64,000 bases of DNA from Blakeslea trispora (lineage: Eukaryota > Mucoromycota > Mucoromycetes > Mucorales > Choanephoraceae). This document shows, in pieces, positions 20,251 through 34,604 of this stretch; position 1 is the stretch's first letter, and every line of letters starts with the position of its first letter. The stretch covers positions 1-64,000 of the forward strand of contig JAIWNE010000095.1 of assembly GCA_025331445.1 (NCBI GenBank), in the 5' to 3' direction. A model generated the notes under the pieces. That model had not been told where the DNA came from. It worked only from the letters and a program-made list of their open reading frames with translations, and made no database searches. The translations under genes and the position numbers were made by a program.

Positions 20251-22245
20251 TTAAAACAAGTCATCAAAACCTGTATCTTTGTTTGAACGACCCTTCTTGA
20301 ATTTCTTATAGTCCTGTTCTAGCTCTTCTAGGTCTTCTTGTTCCTCTTCCAGCTCTCGTTTCTTGTTGTCAGCTTCCAGCTGTGCTTGTTTCTTTAAATA
20401 TTCTTTTTTGGCATGCTTCTTTTCTTTTCTCACTTGCTTTCGTTCTTTTGCCTCTATCTTATCAGACCAGGCCACTGTGGCCTTCTTCTTGGGGCCTTGA
20501 GCAGGTTTGGGTTGCTTCATCTTTTCTTGGTATTCTTTGAGCTCTCTTAATCGCTTTGCTTCTCTCATCTTATCTGTGTACTTGTAAGTGTCCCAGTCTA
20601 TGTCCTTTTCTTCTTCAAATGAATCTGGCTTTGATTTCAACTCGGGCATCTTGGGTAACTTGAGCAAACCAAATCCCATAGCTAGCTTACCGAGATCAAG
20701 ATCTTTAAGGCGGAAAATGTAGCTAGCCTCATGCTTACTATAGGCTCTTGCCCAAGAGACAAACGCTTTCATGGCTCTATCATGCAGATCGCGGTCAGTC
20801 TTGACAATAGAACGAACCTCTTGTATTAAGCTTGGTAATGAGCCATCCTCTACCTTGACAGAGGTCATCTTGTCATTTTCTTCTTCTCCTTCTGTACGAG
20901 CTTGGTTATCAAACAGACTATAGTCTGGCATGATGTAAGCTCTTCTTTGCAAAGGAATCTTTCTAAGCTTCAAGAAATCAACATAAACCTCTTCACGTCC
21001 ACGTACTAACAGGGCAGTTGCACGACCTTTTCTGCCTGCACGACCTGCACGGCCACAACGATGAGAGAAAGCCTTGGGATCTTGTGGAGGATCAATTTGG
21101 ATGACATAGTCTAGATCGGATACATCCAAACCACGAGAAGCAACATCCGTACATAACAAGACAGCTGGAATAGCAGGTGATAGCTCGGTAAATGCTTTGT
21201 AGGTAGCCGATCGACGCTTTGTGTCCATCTGGCCATGCAACGAATGGAAAGAGAATGGCTTGAGTGTCTCTAAGCGAACAAGGATCTTGTAGAAGTAATC
21301 CACCATGGCGCAGGTAGCAAAATAGACAATAAACTTACGAGCACCATCTTCATCAGCCAGCTCAGACTCCAGAATACGCTTCATTTGAAGTAGCTTTTGG
21401 TCAGCATCACATACGAGATAATCAATGTCCAAGGTGGATGGTGTACGCTGCACGTTGCCCTTGTTGTTCAGGTCTTCTACCTTCACCACAATACGCACAG
21501 GATTTCTAAGCCCTGCTCTCACAAGTTCCGAAATAGCGTCTGTCATGGTAGCTGAAAACAGACCTGTTCGACGCTGCTTTGGTAAATGAGAAATGATGTT
21601 GGCTAGCTGCTTTGAAAAACCCATATCCAACAATCGATCTGCTTCGTCCATGACCAATATCTCCAATTCCTTTGTGTTGACCAATTGTCCTGTCTTGGTC
21701 ACTAACTCCTCAAGACGACCAGGTGTGCCAATCAAGATACGAGGATGATCTTGCTTAAATGTAGCTATATCCTCGGCCAGAGAGCTTGTACCACCAATAA
21801 ACAAACCGAGTCTGATCTGTTCTTCTTGCTCATGATCTTGAACAAACAACTGAAATACAGAGTGAATTTGTTGTGCAAGTTCTCGGGTAGGTGTGATGAC
21901 AACAGCTCCGATCTCTTGATTCTTCAAGGTGTGTTCTCTTCGAAGTAGTTTTTCTATAATGGGAATCACAAAAGAGAGTGTTTTGCCGGAACCGGTTACT
22001 GCTTCTACAACAACATCCTTGTTCTTTAAGAAAAGTGGAATAACACCTGCCTGAACAGGTGTCATGGTTTCAAAACCCATGGTGTCTAAAGTACCCAAAC
22101 TAGAAATCGATCAGATCTACCGATCCTCACTCCATTTCGAGAATATGTGTTCTTTTCTTTTATTAAAACAGAGAGCTTACATGGGATCGCTTAAGGGCGT
22201 ATCTAAAGTGCGCCAAGAACCAGCTTGTGTAAGGGCAGTAGACAT
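20251..22245 (-). CDS. SPB4: DEAD-box ATP-dependent RNA helicase Spb4/DDX55
   Basis: Exons 22245-22181 and 22099-20251, intron 22100-22180; 637 residues starting MSTALTQAGSWRTLDTPLSD. The Q motif ETMTPVQAGVIP, Walker A VTGSGKT, PTRELAQQ, DEADRLLDMGF, SAT, RGLDVSDLDYVIQIDPP and HRCGRAGRAGRKG are all present. The lysine- and glutamate-rich C-terminal coiled-coil tail (SDKIEAKERKQVRKEKKHAK) and the FMLDVG-type spacing of Spb4 support assignment to Spb4 rather than another DEAD-box protein. Spb4 is a nucleolar factor of 60S subunit maturation. Convergent with PSMG3. Confidence 0.92.
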
Positions 22246-22471
22246 GATCAGCTTTTCTTTTGAAAGAGAAGAATGAAAAACAAGTACTGTATTATCACTT
22301 TGCCTGAAAAAAAATTGGTCAAAAAAAAAGATTTTATTTGCCGCACGTATCAAGTAGCGCAAAAACCAGACAATGAGACTGCACTATGCTAGTTTCGTGC
22401 CTGATTTATCTCTCCTTTTTTTTTTTAAAAAAAAACAACTAAAGTGCTTTTTTATTGGTCATTATCAAGTA

Positions 22472-23311
22472 TCATAGATCAGTGTAATCACTATAGTATT
22501 TAAAAATAAAGCTTGGTAGAGGAACTCTATCTTCCTGCTCCAATCCAGGTGGTACAGGCGAAGGACAAGTACTCAAGAGATCTTTTAGCTTCTCTGTAAA
22601 TTCAGTCACTTTACTTACAAACAAAAGTACAGTGAGCTTAGACATCCCTCGATTGCCAGTCTCTGCAGCTATCTGGTATATCTCATTAATAAGCCTATTG
22701 AGTTCATTGCCAGTCTCTTGTTGACATTGTTCAAGCTCGCTTTTTAATCTGTCTAGTTTTTTCTGATTATCTTTTGCTATCGTTTGAGCCATATGCGAAC
22801 AAACAAATTGAGCCCTTCCATAGAGATAATAGAAAAAGTGTCCGAAATTATTGCCAAAATCAAAATACAAGCCTTTTCTCCCCTTAGTTGTCGATTGTTC
22901 ATCCAAGGTCATATCATTGATTGATCCAGATGCTGATGGCGTGGAAGAGACTGATGGTGTGGAAGAGACTGTGCTACTATAATGAATAGATCGGTATTTT
23001 TTGCAGTAGGCCCGCCCATTTGTGCTATTGATAACCTGATCTATTCTGCGCTTCTTGTCGTCGACAGAAGGAAAAGCTGCTAGTTCAATCGAGGCAATCT
23101 TGATGTATTGCTCTGGTACGGTAATAAGAACACCATAGATACGTACGATATCACCCGTTCGAATTCTATGTGTCTTGATATAGTTGATGCTTTCTTCTCG
23201 ATGCGTTTGACAATAGAATGTGATGGTTGATAAAGCAATTTGAAATACAATCGAATCAGCATATTCCACAGGATCACTTGTAAGGTGAGTCTCGGTATAG
23301 ATGATAGTCAT
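22472..23311 (-). CDS. orphan protein with an OB-fold-like N-terminal domain
   Basis: A single open frame of 279 residues without introns. The N-terminal 90 residues include a pattern reminiscent of OB folds (HRIRTGDIVRIYGVLITV followed by YIKIASIELA), the type found in single-strand DNA-binding proteins such as RPA2, Stn1 and Ten1. A Ser/Thr-rich repeat (SSTPSVSSTPSASG) links this to a helical C-terminal half (LDRLKSELEQCQQETGNEL). I do not recognise the family; a telomere-cap (CST-like) or RPA-related role is a guess only. The ATG at 23311 is the first in frame after an untranslated-looking purine-rich leader. Confidence 0.6.
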   Translation of the reverse strand: MTIIYTETHLTSDPVEYADSIVFQIALSTITFYCQTHREESINYIKTHRIRTGDIVRIYGVLITVPEQYIKIASIELAAFPSVDDKKRRIDQVINSTNGRAYCKKYRSIHYSSTVSSTPSVSSTPSASGSINDMTLDEQSTTKGRKGLYFDFGNNFGHFFYYLYGRAQFVCSHMAQTIAKDNQKKLDRLKSELEQCQQETGNELNRLINEIYQIAAETGNRGMSKLTVLLFVSKVTEFTEKLKDLLSTCPSPVPPGLEQEDRVPLPSFIFKYYSDYTDL

Positions 23312-23525
23312 CAGTCAATTGGAAGAAGAAAGTAGAGGGAAAAGAGGGGAATAAGAGTGTTTTTTTTTCTGTATTTAGCTTAATATAAACAATGTATAAT
23401 GAATAGAGTAAAAAAAAAAGAGAGAGAGGAGAGTAGAAAGAAAAGACAATCAAATTCTGAATATTTTATCGGCTTGAATTCTTTCTTTCTCTTCTTAGAC
23501 TACTGAAAGGGTATGCTGCTATTTT

Positions 23526-26187
23526 CTATTGCTTCAACTCAGATAATTCTTGAATACGTGCTTGAAGTTTAGGGATTTCAAGCAATTTAGCCTCAATCTA
23601 AGAAAGAGTTGGTCAATTCAAATAGAAATTGCAAAATGGGATAAAAACACATACAGCATTCTTCTCTTCTTGTAATGCAAGTCGCTTTTGAGCATCAAGC
23701 TTAGTAAACACATAACCACCTTGACCATCATATTGTAGGATAAAGTTGTGATATTGCCATAAAGATGGACGATGTGACACAGTCAACAGAGAAATACCTA
23801 AGGCAGTGGCATGGGTGTACATGATCTTTTCAATATCCATGCTGACAGCACTAGTACATTCATCCAAGATAGCATATCGAGGAGCGTGATAAAACAATCT
23901 TGCCATAGCAATCTATGAAAACAATGAATGGTGCGCAAGGAAACAGAATAGATCCAGGTAACTTACACGCTGCTTGTCACCACCAGATAAAGCTAGAGTC
24001 CATTCTTTTTCGATATCCCAGCCACCTTCTCGATTGACAATATGTTCAATCTGAACTACCTTTAAAATATCCAACAAATCCTGATCAGTGATATTTTTTT
24101 TCTTCATGTCCTCCATTGTGTCAGGATACAAAATTCTATTTTTTTTTAAAAAATGAGAGAAATAGACAATCAATAAAACTTGTTCCTTTTTTCTTTTCTT
24201 TTTACTTTACTGATCTCTTAAGGTGCCTAGTGAAAGATAAGGTCTTTGGGGAATATAGAAAATATCACGGTGACTAGGACGATGGAGAGTACCACCGTAC
24301 ACAGGCCATAAACCACCCAAGATTCGAAACAAGGACGATTTACCGCAACCATTGGGACCTACAATCAATAAATGCATCTATCGTTTTCGAGAAATAAACC
24401 GAAAGAAAAAAAAAAGAGCAAATGGATGAGTCTAATGAATGATGTCTTATCGAGAGCCTCTTTTACTTACACCAGGCTTCACATGGAATGTCAACTTGGG
24501 TACAAGTACATCACCATTAGGACTAACAATGGGAACATCATCGAATTCAATATTTTGACTTTCAACAATTTTACCGCGGCCTTTCAAGGTTTCTGCATTG
24601 GATTCTGTGGATTGAGACGAAACCAAATTCTTTTGGAATCGACCTGCCTTGACGTCTTCAAATACTTCCAATAAACTATGGACCTATTATTTGTATGATT
24701 TAAAAGACAAGAATCATATGAAAAAAATAGCCAAACCTTACTCTGCTCGTGTAACCAGCCAATTCTGTAATTTCCTTATAGGCATACATGATACGGCCTA
24801 CCGCATCAGAAGAACTCAAGAGCAAACGTCTATTGGTAACAAATCCCTCCGTACGTCCACCTACATCAGCTCCAGAACCCAAAGCAGGTACAGTGATAAA
24901 AACAGGGACTGAGCACAAGACCAGACCACAGGCACCCCAAAAGTATTTGATCACAAAGTCTTCCAACATCCCATGCGGCACACGCAATCTGAAAATCCGG
25001 TTCACATGTTTGATCAAGCGGTAATAGCTTTTGTCTAACTCGGCCTTTTCAATGTCTTGGCCGTCCAAGAGGGCAATCTCCTCAGCATTCTCAATCAAAC
25101 GAGAATGTCGAAATCTAAATTCACCTTCCAACTTTTGCTCTTCTGCTACCATCTTGCCAAAGGAAGGTGTATATTTACGCATTATCACAGAAGAAGCGTT
25201 GATCACCACTGAGCTGAGGAAGACAGATTCAAATCCCACACTACGTGTGAGCTGATAGTTGTATATAAAAACATCAAGGATAGGTTTGGCCAAATTGGAG
25301 TAGAGCTCGGCTAATGAGTTTGAAAATTTCATTGTGTCTACTGTAATGCATTGATCGGCGTTCTTGATACGGTCATCCAAATTACCGACAGCATAAAAAG
25401 TCATATCCGTTAGATATTGTTGATGAATATAGGTTGTTAAGCGAGTACGGAACTGAATTGAGAGTTTACTTTGCATATAGTTTAGCTAAGGAAAAAAAAA
25501 CATTAGATGAATATTTTCTTGAGATAGAGTGAAAGTGATGACTTTACCATACTATTTGTATAGGTTGCAGGAATAGCTACTGTCATCCACCAGACAATAC
25601 CAAGTGTAAACTCTCTAAACTGACCTCTTACTAGAGCACTGACAATTCTACCATCTAGAGAAGCAATATAAACCGATAGGATTGTTCTGAACACTACCAA
25701 TTTAGAGAGAGAGAGAGAGAGAGTCAATCATCCCTGATAATGCCATCTAGTTTAGGTTTTTTTTTTTGCTTTTTTTTTTACCAAGAAATCCCGAATGAAT
25801 GACCAATAACCAAAACTCTTTTGAACGGAGACCAGGCATCACGATTTTTAATATCTTGAAAAATTGCTTAAAAAAAGTCATATCCACCTAAACAAAATTT
25901 ACCCTTAGGATGCTTAGCTTAAGATTCGTATACGCTTATTGCTGTAAAACTACCTCTACTTTTTTGCTGGATGCTCTTTTGGATTCAATAGGTATTGAAT
26001 GATTCTTTCTGAATGCCTGAATCATACTTCGCATAGATAAAAGTGATCTTGTGAGAAAGAAGATCAAAATAGATCCCTGAATGGCTTTTCTATAGGTAGC
26101 ATAATTCTTGAATAGACTCTTCAAGTAAGGCGCCAAGTAAGGCTGCCATGTTTGTATATGGGCCAACTTGGAATAAACAGTTGGCAT
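23526..26187 (-). CDS. peroxisomal ABC half-transporter, ABCD family (Pxa1/Pxa2-like)
   Basis: Nine exons: 26187-25954, 25887-25782, 25693-25548, 25485-24742, 24683-24471, 24377-24211, 24135-23967, 23912-23655 and 23597-23526, totalling 703 codons in frame (702 residues; human ABCD1 has 745). The membrane half contains the ABCD-typical segments [33 protein letters not shown] and [20 protein letters not shown]. The nucleotide-binding half has Walker [13 protein letters not shown], signature LSGGDKQR (Asp where Glu is usual), Walker [13 protein letters not shown] and switch His in [15 protein letters not shown] proteins dimerise to import long-chain acyl-CoA into peroxisomes for beta-oxidation. 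The start at [12 protein letters not shown] was chosen because the upstream frame is low-complexity. Confidence 0.92.
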
Positions 26188-26275
26188 AAAATGACAAGTA
26201 TAAAATAACCAAAAAAAAAAGGACTTTTTTAAAAAAAAGATGAAAAAGAGAGAGAGAGAAAAAGTACACACATAT

Positions 26276-29200
26276 TTATTGCGATTTGGCATGTGAAAAT
26301 GAATGCATCATATGATTGACTTTGTCTTTTAAATGAATTGGTATCCAGTTATAAATATGGGCAAGTGAGTCTAAAATCTAAACAAAATAAATAAATATAA
26401 AAATTAAACATTTTCATTTCGCTTACTTGTTGTTCTAATTGCTGCTTGTATTTAATCTCTTTGTATGCTGTATTCGTCTGACAGTGGTCCCAAGCATCTA
26501 TAATGCTTTTGGCAATCACAGCTAATTTGTCTCCATATTGTATCTCTCGTTGTGCTGCTGTCAATGCAAGGCAGGCATTGATTCTAACTTTGAAATTCTT
26601 ACAGTCTGTCAGAGCATGTATCAAGGCACTGTAAAGAGAGTGGGTCCAGGGATAGAGACCACCTTCTTTTTCGACAAACCCAATAGGAAAATGCAAGTTT
26701 TGTAGCATGTTGCTTGCTGCATAACATGCATTCCATCGAGTCTTTAAAGAGCCTGTTTCAATATGTTTTATGACTCCCAAGACTGCATGTTTGACAAGTG
26801 CCATAATACGCATATTGTCATAATATTCTTTAGGTGTTAATCTCAGTAAGCTACCAATTGCCCTGACTGCATTTGACTTGCATTTCTCATGATCCAAGGC
26901 AGCAATGATCATGTTGAGAATATCAATCCAATCAGTTGTTGACATATATTCACGAAGATTAAACTCTGGTTTTACACTAAAAAGAAAACAAAACAAAAGA
27001 GTGAGTCAAGAAATCATTTGTTTTTTTGATTACAATAGATAGAGATTACCTCTCTAACACAAGAGTATCACACAGGTTAGCTATAGACCAACTCGTTCGC
27101 ACACGAACAAGAACAGTCTTGTCTTCTTTTTGAGATAAAATGGCCTTGATTGTGTCCGAGATAAACAAAGGATCTTCTCTGAGTGACTCAAATGATACAA
27201 AAACACCCAAAGCCCGACAGGCTGCTGCCTTGACATGAACATCAATATCCGAAGAGAGTGAGAACAACAATGTGATGGCTAGTCTTTGACAGGCAAACTA
27301 TGATGAAGAAATATCAGTTCAAAATTTTCATAACAACAACAAAAAATGTATTAACTATACACTAAGTCCTTCAAAGATAGTTTTTGACAAACTGGCGAAA
27401 CAATCACAGGCCGCTGTTCGGACAGCAGAAGATTCATCTAAAGATGATTTCTGCATATATTTCAAAATCAAATCTTGCCACCATTGCTGATTGGATTCGT
27501 TACATTGGTCTTGGATGAGGTTAGCATAAGACTCCATATACCTAAGGCTAGCAACAGATATAGGCAGAGGGTGCATATTGTTTGAATCAAACGATGTCCA
27601 GAGAGAATAGGCTTCAGAAGGATAATGCTTCGTTAGACTGGTACATGCATACCATCCTTCTGTCTGAACATCCTTCTCATCAGATTTTACAGATTCCAAC
27701 AAGATATCTATCACTTCTTTGTTAATCAATGAATTCATATTGTCCTGAGGCACACTCAGTAAAACGGAGATTGTTTTCAAAACAGATGTATGAAGTGCTA
27801 TATACAAAAAAAAAAACTTGGTGAGTTTCCCTTGTCTAAATTCGTTTGCTCTATAAGTCATAGGCTTACTTTCATCTCCCCAATGATCTAACACTGCAGT
27901 CAAGAGAGAAGGAAGATGTTGTTTGGAAAGTTTCTCATAAGAGCAGTTTGTCACAAGCACAGCAATGACATTCATAATCAACGACACAACTTGATTTGAC
28001 TGTTCTTTGTTTAGAGCATAAATGAGCCCCTGATGAAGGTCGTGAACAATGGAGCCTAAATTTTCTGAGAGTGAAGTAAATGAAGACTTATTTTTGCCAC
28101 TATTTCGATATAAAGCTTTCAGTCATTTTCAAGAGAAGAAAAAGATTGTGCTTTCAAATTACCTCTCAGAAGCAATGCTAAGATATTGTTTTGATTCATT
28201 CAGTATGGCCACAAGGGTATGACATACAGTAGAACGTACGTTTAGAATAGGGTCATACAAAAGAATGGTTAGTAATGAATAGGGTTGATTGTCTGATTTG
28301 AGTAAGGCTGGTAGCTGTTGATCTTTGCTATTCATATTGTTGGAGAGAAAGATAGAAAAGGTATCGGGTATAAATTTGTGCCAATGAGGATAAAGAGATT
28401 TAGGTGATACCTACAACGAACAAGTTGGTTAGTCAAAAGTAAGCTTCTTCTTCTTCTTCTTCTTCTTTGTCTCTTTTACCGTTGCAATAGCACACAAACA
28501 GAGTAAAGCATTGATTCTGATCTTTGCATTGTCTCTTTGTCTTCGAGGTGATAGCTCGGTAAGCATGGACGAATCGGATAACTCAGACTCTGAACTAGTG
28601 ACTAATGACAATGGCTTTTGTTGAAGTGGTACTCTCCAGGAGAGTTGCAATGGAAGTCGAATGGATGGCTGACTGGATAGACGATTACGTCGTGTGACTG
28701 TGGATGTAGGTGGATGATTGGTGCCCACAGAATAAGATTGGACATTGACGTGCATGAAAATAAAAGTATAAATCAACTCAATGATGTCGCACAAAGGATG
28801 GGAGACTAACGTCTTGTCTTGTGTCAACAGGAATCGAAGGGCACGCAATGTAGAGCTGGCTACTTTTCGTATAGCTGTATCATTAAAGTCTAGGGAAGAG
28901 GTTGTTTTCTGCTGATCGACTACACCGAGGTTGCCCAAGAGGCAAACGTAAAACGCTTCAGTATGTCTCTGAAGCTGAGTACCCGAGAGAGGGCTTGAAC
29001 AGGTATTTCCAATACAATTGATAGCCATACGTCGTACCTCCAATGGTTTGGAATATGCATTGGCCATTTTCAGCAATAGATCTGCCAGTTGATCTGCATG
29101 ACGCTGTGTATTCTGTGTATTTTCAAACACAAGAGCACTAAGAGCACGTAGTAATTCTACTTTATAGTCTTGGTTATCTACAGTACTAAGTCCATCTAAA

Positions 29201-29642
29201 ATGTACTTGATACACATGTCGAATTGAGATGTTTTAAAACTGCTATTGGATCGAACCTATCATCACAAGTTGAGTATACAGCAATGGAAGCATCTTTTTT
29301 TTTTTTACCTGTTTGAAGCACAAGTTGTATATCAATCGACAAAAGGGTCGGGAAAGTGCATGTTGATGGTCTATGCATCTCAATCCTGATAGAATTATCT
29401 CGATAGCTTGCTATCAATATAAACATATTTGAAGCCTCCAAGTTAATATGTATATAATTCCTTTCTCTCTCTCTCTCTTTTTTTGTTACCTGATCAGAAA
29501 TCGACTTGACTTGATCGATGGCTTCAAGAGATTCAAGCATGGCTGCAAGATCGCTTACATCTCCAGGTGAATCAGGCAAAGCAGCCTTTCTGTATTTGTA
29601 TATCAAAGCAGAGAAATTCTCTGACTTTTTTTGTTGCTGCAT
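26276..29642 (-). CDS. HEAT-repeat protein, HEATR6 family
   Basis: Multi-exon gene starting at ATG 29642 (MQQQKKSENFSALIYKYRKA). Exons placed: 29642-29490, 29410-29309, 29256-28480, 28410-28163, then blocks beginning near 28100, 27800, 27297, 27046 and 26970, the last exon ending at 26276 (..HAKSQ stop). The DUF4042-type region with the signature SSESELSDSS followed by KIRINALLCLCAIA lies in exon 3; HEAT-like helices follow to the end (VHVKAAACRALGVFV, NAVRAIGSLLRL, RWNACYAASNML, KVRINACLALTAA). Human HEATR6 is a scaffold of unclear function. The exon-3 intron contains an (AAG)n run that keeps the frame open and could mislead gene finders. It ends 89 bp upstream of the ABCD gene on the same strand. 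Confidence 0.88.
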
Positions 29643-30009
29643 TATATGTTAAAGAAAAGAATGTATAATAATAACAAAAAAAAGAGGTCCATTTTATTTT
29701 AGGCTTCCGATACAATTTGACACGAGATAACAAGCAGAGAAAGAGAGAAAGGGACTTATTTTCAGCCAGGATTAAATTCCTTTTCCTGCTTGTAGTGAAT
29801 GTATTGTCATCATTGGATTCAGAAAAGTAATTGTTCTTATTCAGAGATATATAGCGCACTGTAATCTTAGAGAGAGAGTCAGGCTTTCTTTATTCACTGT
29901 TCTTCAAATCAAAACCTTCTCTTTCGAACAAGATGTATAATCAAGTATTTTTTTTTATTACTAAATAATTTAAAAGAAGGTATTTACAAGATTTGTTTTT
30001 GAGGCCTTT

Positions 30010-31947
<1,938 letters not shown>

Positions 31948-32144
31948 GTACGCGCTTAACTTTTCTCGAAGAATTAAAAAAAAAATCGAAAAGAAGTGCC
32001 TTTTACCTGATACAGTCACGCCATCAACTTTTCGGAGTTGTGATTGATATTTTTCTTACAAACAGAGAAAAAAAAGAAAGGGTCTTGTATTATTTGGGGG
32101 GTAATAATATTCACTTACTCTGTGGTTTCTTTCTTATTTCTTCA

Positions 32145-33051
32145 ATGAGTGATCTCGAGTCATCGTCTTCATTGTTAGCAGATGCCTTCTCTCAGCATGT
32201 TCAAGCAAGTATTCAACTTGTCAAGGTAGCTCTTGAATTAGAATGGACTGTCTTTACTCGTTTTGCAGTGGGTGTGATAGCAGCTACTTTTCTCTCAGTC
32301 ATCTATCTTGTCTTGACCCTGCGTAACTCTCGTCGTCCTTTAGTTGTTTGGGAAAAACTAAACAAGCCATTGATTAAGGCGTTTCGACCTACTATCTTTG
32401 CCTTTTTGTTGGGTAACATCAATCCTTACTCAAAATCGATAGGTAAACATTAGAGCACTATGGTTTCTGTTTCAATATCTGATTTTTTTTTGTAAAGACA
32501 TGCGCATTTCTACTTTTTCTCGGGGATTCTGTACAGGCTTTATGCGCGTAAGTGAGAATTAGTGGTTTATTATGAATTGGCTTGCTTACTTCATGTGCAG
32601 GACAGGCACAGAAATCGTAATCCTTTTAGAAGGTTAGTCTTTTTTTGTGACGACTCGTATAACAAATGACTAAAAAAACACAATAGTATTCATGCTACTG
32701 CTTTGGCCACTTTTGCTGAATCTGTAGGAGAACTGGGCTTGTTGAGTATTTTGAAGGATAGCAAAGATGAGATCATACTTGTTTCTTTAGAATTGGAGGT
32801 AATTTCTGGATATAGTGATTTCTTTTTTATAAGTAAAGTTGTCTTAATGTTAGTTGTTTATTTAGTTCAAGAAGAAAGCGAGAGGTTTGTTGACAGCATC
32901 TACTGACTTTAACTTGCCTGGAAACGAACAAATAGAAGTGGATGTGGATGGTCAAAGACAAGTCAAGATTGACGTTGTTGTCAAGGATCGTACACTAGAT
33001 ACCGTTGCTATTGCACACTTGGTCTGGATAGTTCAAAGTAAATCACAATAG
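32145..33051 (+). CDS. membrane-anchored hotdog-fold protein, DUF4442/thioesterase-like
   Basis: Five exons: 32145-32442, 32498-32547, 32601-32632, 32687-32798 and 32866-33051; 226 codons in frame (225 residues). One transmembrane helix lies near residues 42-60 (FAVGVIAATFLSVIYLVL). The segment RNPFRSIHATALATFAESVG corresponds to the central helix of DUF4442 hotdog proteins, which are related to acyl-CoA thioesterases, and is followed by beta strands (IILVSLELEFKKKARG) typical of that fold. Substrate unknown. Exons 2 and 3 are very short (50 and 32 nt). Confidence 0.75.
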
Positions 33052-33137
33052 CTTTTTTTTTATTATAACATGCTTTCACAGATATCACATATAAAGGAGT
33101 GTATACGTGTGTTTATTTCTCCAAATCTATAGTTCTA

Positions 33138-34604
33138 TTATATTAAAAGTAAAGAATGGTTTAAATCGTCTTCTATCTGTAATTCATCTGGATAATGTAC
33201 ACGGTAACTTCGGACCGGACTAAAGAAATAAGGCTTGAGCAATTTGAGATCATACATGTGGTCATCTCGGTCAATGCCTGCAGAAGTACTAGAATATTGA
33301 TCCCAATTGAGCTTGTTGTGTTTGCCTCTATGTGTTGTTTTGATCTTGAGTGAGAGGCGAAATGTCTCTCGAGGCAAGGTAAAGTCTTTCATTACAATCG
33401 ATATATGATCCTCTGCATCCATTGTAAATTGACCATGAAACGACTGCTTTTTATTGAAGCCCAATTGAAGCTGTTTGACGACATGCGCTGGTTCCTCTGT
33501 TGTGACATGCTTGAGGATACGGCCGTCAGGAAAGAATCGTAAATAACGATAGTAGGTGACAAGATGAATGGGCTTATTCCAAGCTGTATCGGATGTACCT
33601 GGTCGAATATAATGGCAAGTGGAGATATAAAGTCCATCATAACGAATACGAGGTCGATCAATAAACATACGCATCCAGTGACCATCAAATTTCTGCACAT
33701 ACTCCATACATTTCTGACGTGACTCACTCAATGTCATGGTTGGCTCTCGGAAGACACGAACACATGCATACTGCCAGATAGAAGGATCGCGTGTATACAA
33801 AAAGAACTTCTTGCATACTCTGGCAAAATAAGGTATACTTGAAACAGAGTGTAAAGCAAGGATTTTAAGTATCTTTAAAATAATTTCACCTTAATGCATC
33901 ATAGATAAAGTTAATAATAATAATCAAAAAATAATGTAAAATTGTCATGCGTCAACTTACTAGGTAGCTTGGCTATAGCAACAGGCTTGTAATCCAATCT
34001 AGGTATATAAGATATATCATCTTCATTCAAAAATTGCTCAATTAGATCAGCCAGAGGATCCTTTCTGGTTGCAGAAGGTGCTACATATTCTTTTCCTAAT
34101 GGAACAATATGTTTGAAACCTTCGTTAGGCTGTTGAGGTTCGTCTTTATTCGCTTGAATCTTTGGTAAGATATCTTTTTGGAAATGCTTTTTGTAGACAA
34201 AATCAATATCTGGATCCAACTTGAAAGCACGTCTGTAGCTATCCAGTGCTGCGGAACAAAAAGACAATCAGCATTAGAGACAATCTTCTTACAATTTTGT
34301 ATAGCTTACCTTTGCCTAACTTTCCTTGTCTCTCATTGTCGACAGCAATCACATAATGATCCATTGCTGTCACAGGCTCGGAATTATCGGTGGTTGTAAG
34401 AGACTCTGCCTGTTCTATCAGATTATCAATAACTTCTTCTCCAGGTTTATGCTTCTCTGTTGGTTTGCTAGAGTCGTCCTCCTGTTTATGCATAACTTGA
34501 CTTTGCTTTTCTTTCACCTCTTTTTTCCAAGCATTTCTGAACTCTTCCAAATCCTTCTCTTGCTGTTCAAGCTTGTTCTTATTGTCAGTCGAAGAAGAGT
34601 TCAT
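33138..34604 (-). CDS. FBXO9: F-box protein, FBXO9/Hrt3 family
   Basis: Exons 34604-34310, 34248-33961 and 33889-33138; 445 codons, 444 residues, nearly identical in length to human FBXO9 (447). It starts with a coiled, charged region (KLEQQEKDLEEFRNAWKKEV), then a TPR-like helix pair (YVIAVDNERQGKLGKALDSY, split by intron 1), a degenerate F-box (AKLPSEIILKILKILALHSV followed by VCKKFFLYTRDPSIW) and the conserved C-terminal beta domain (DGLYISTCHYIRPG, YYRYLRFFPDGRIL). FBXO9 is the substrate receptor of an SCF ubiquitin ligase. The second intron splits the F-box. Confidence 0.9.

Noticed and set aside
28429..28478. KETKKKKKKKK tail as part of HEATR6
   Set aside because: The open frame continues by chance through an (AAG)n run; splicing at GTAAAA (28479) joins the conserved text on both sides.
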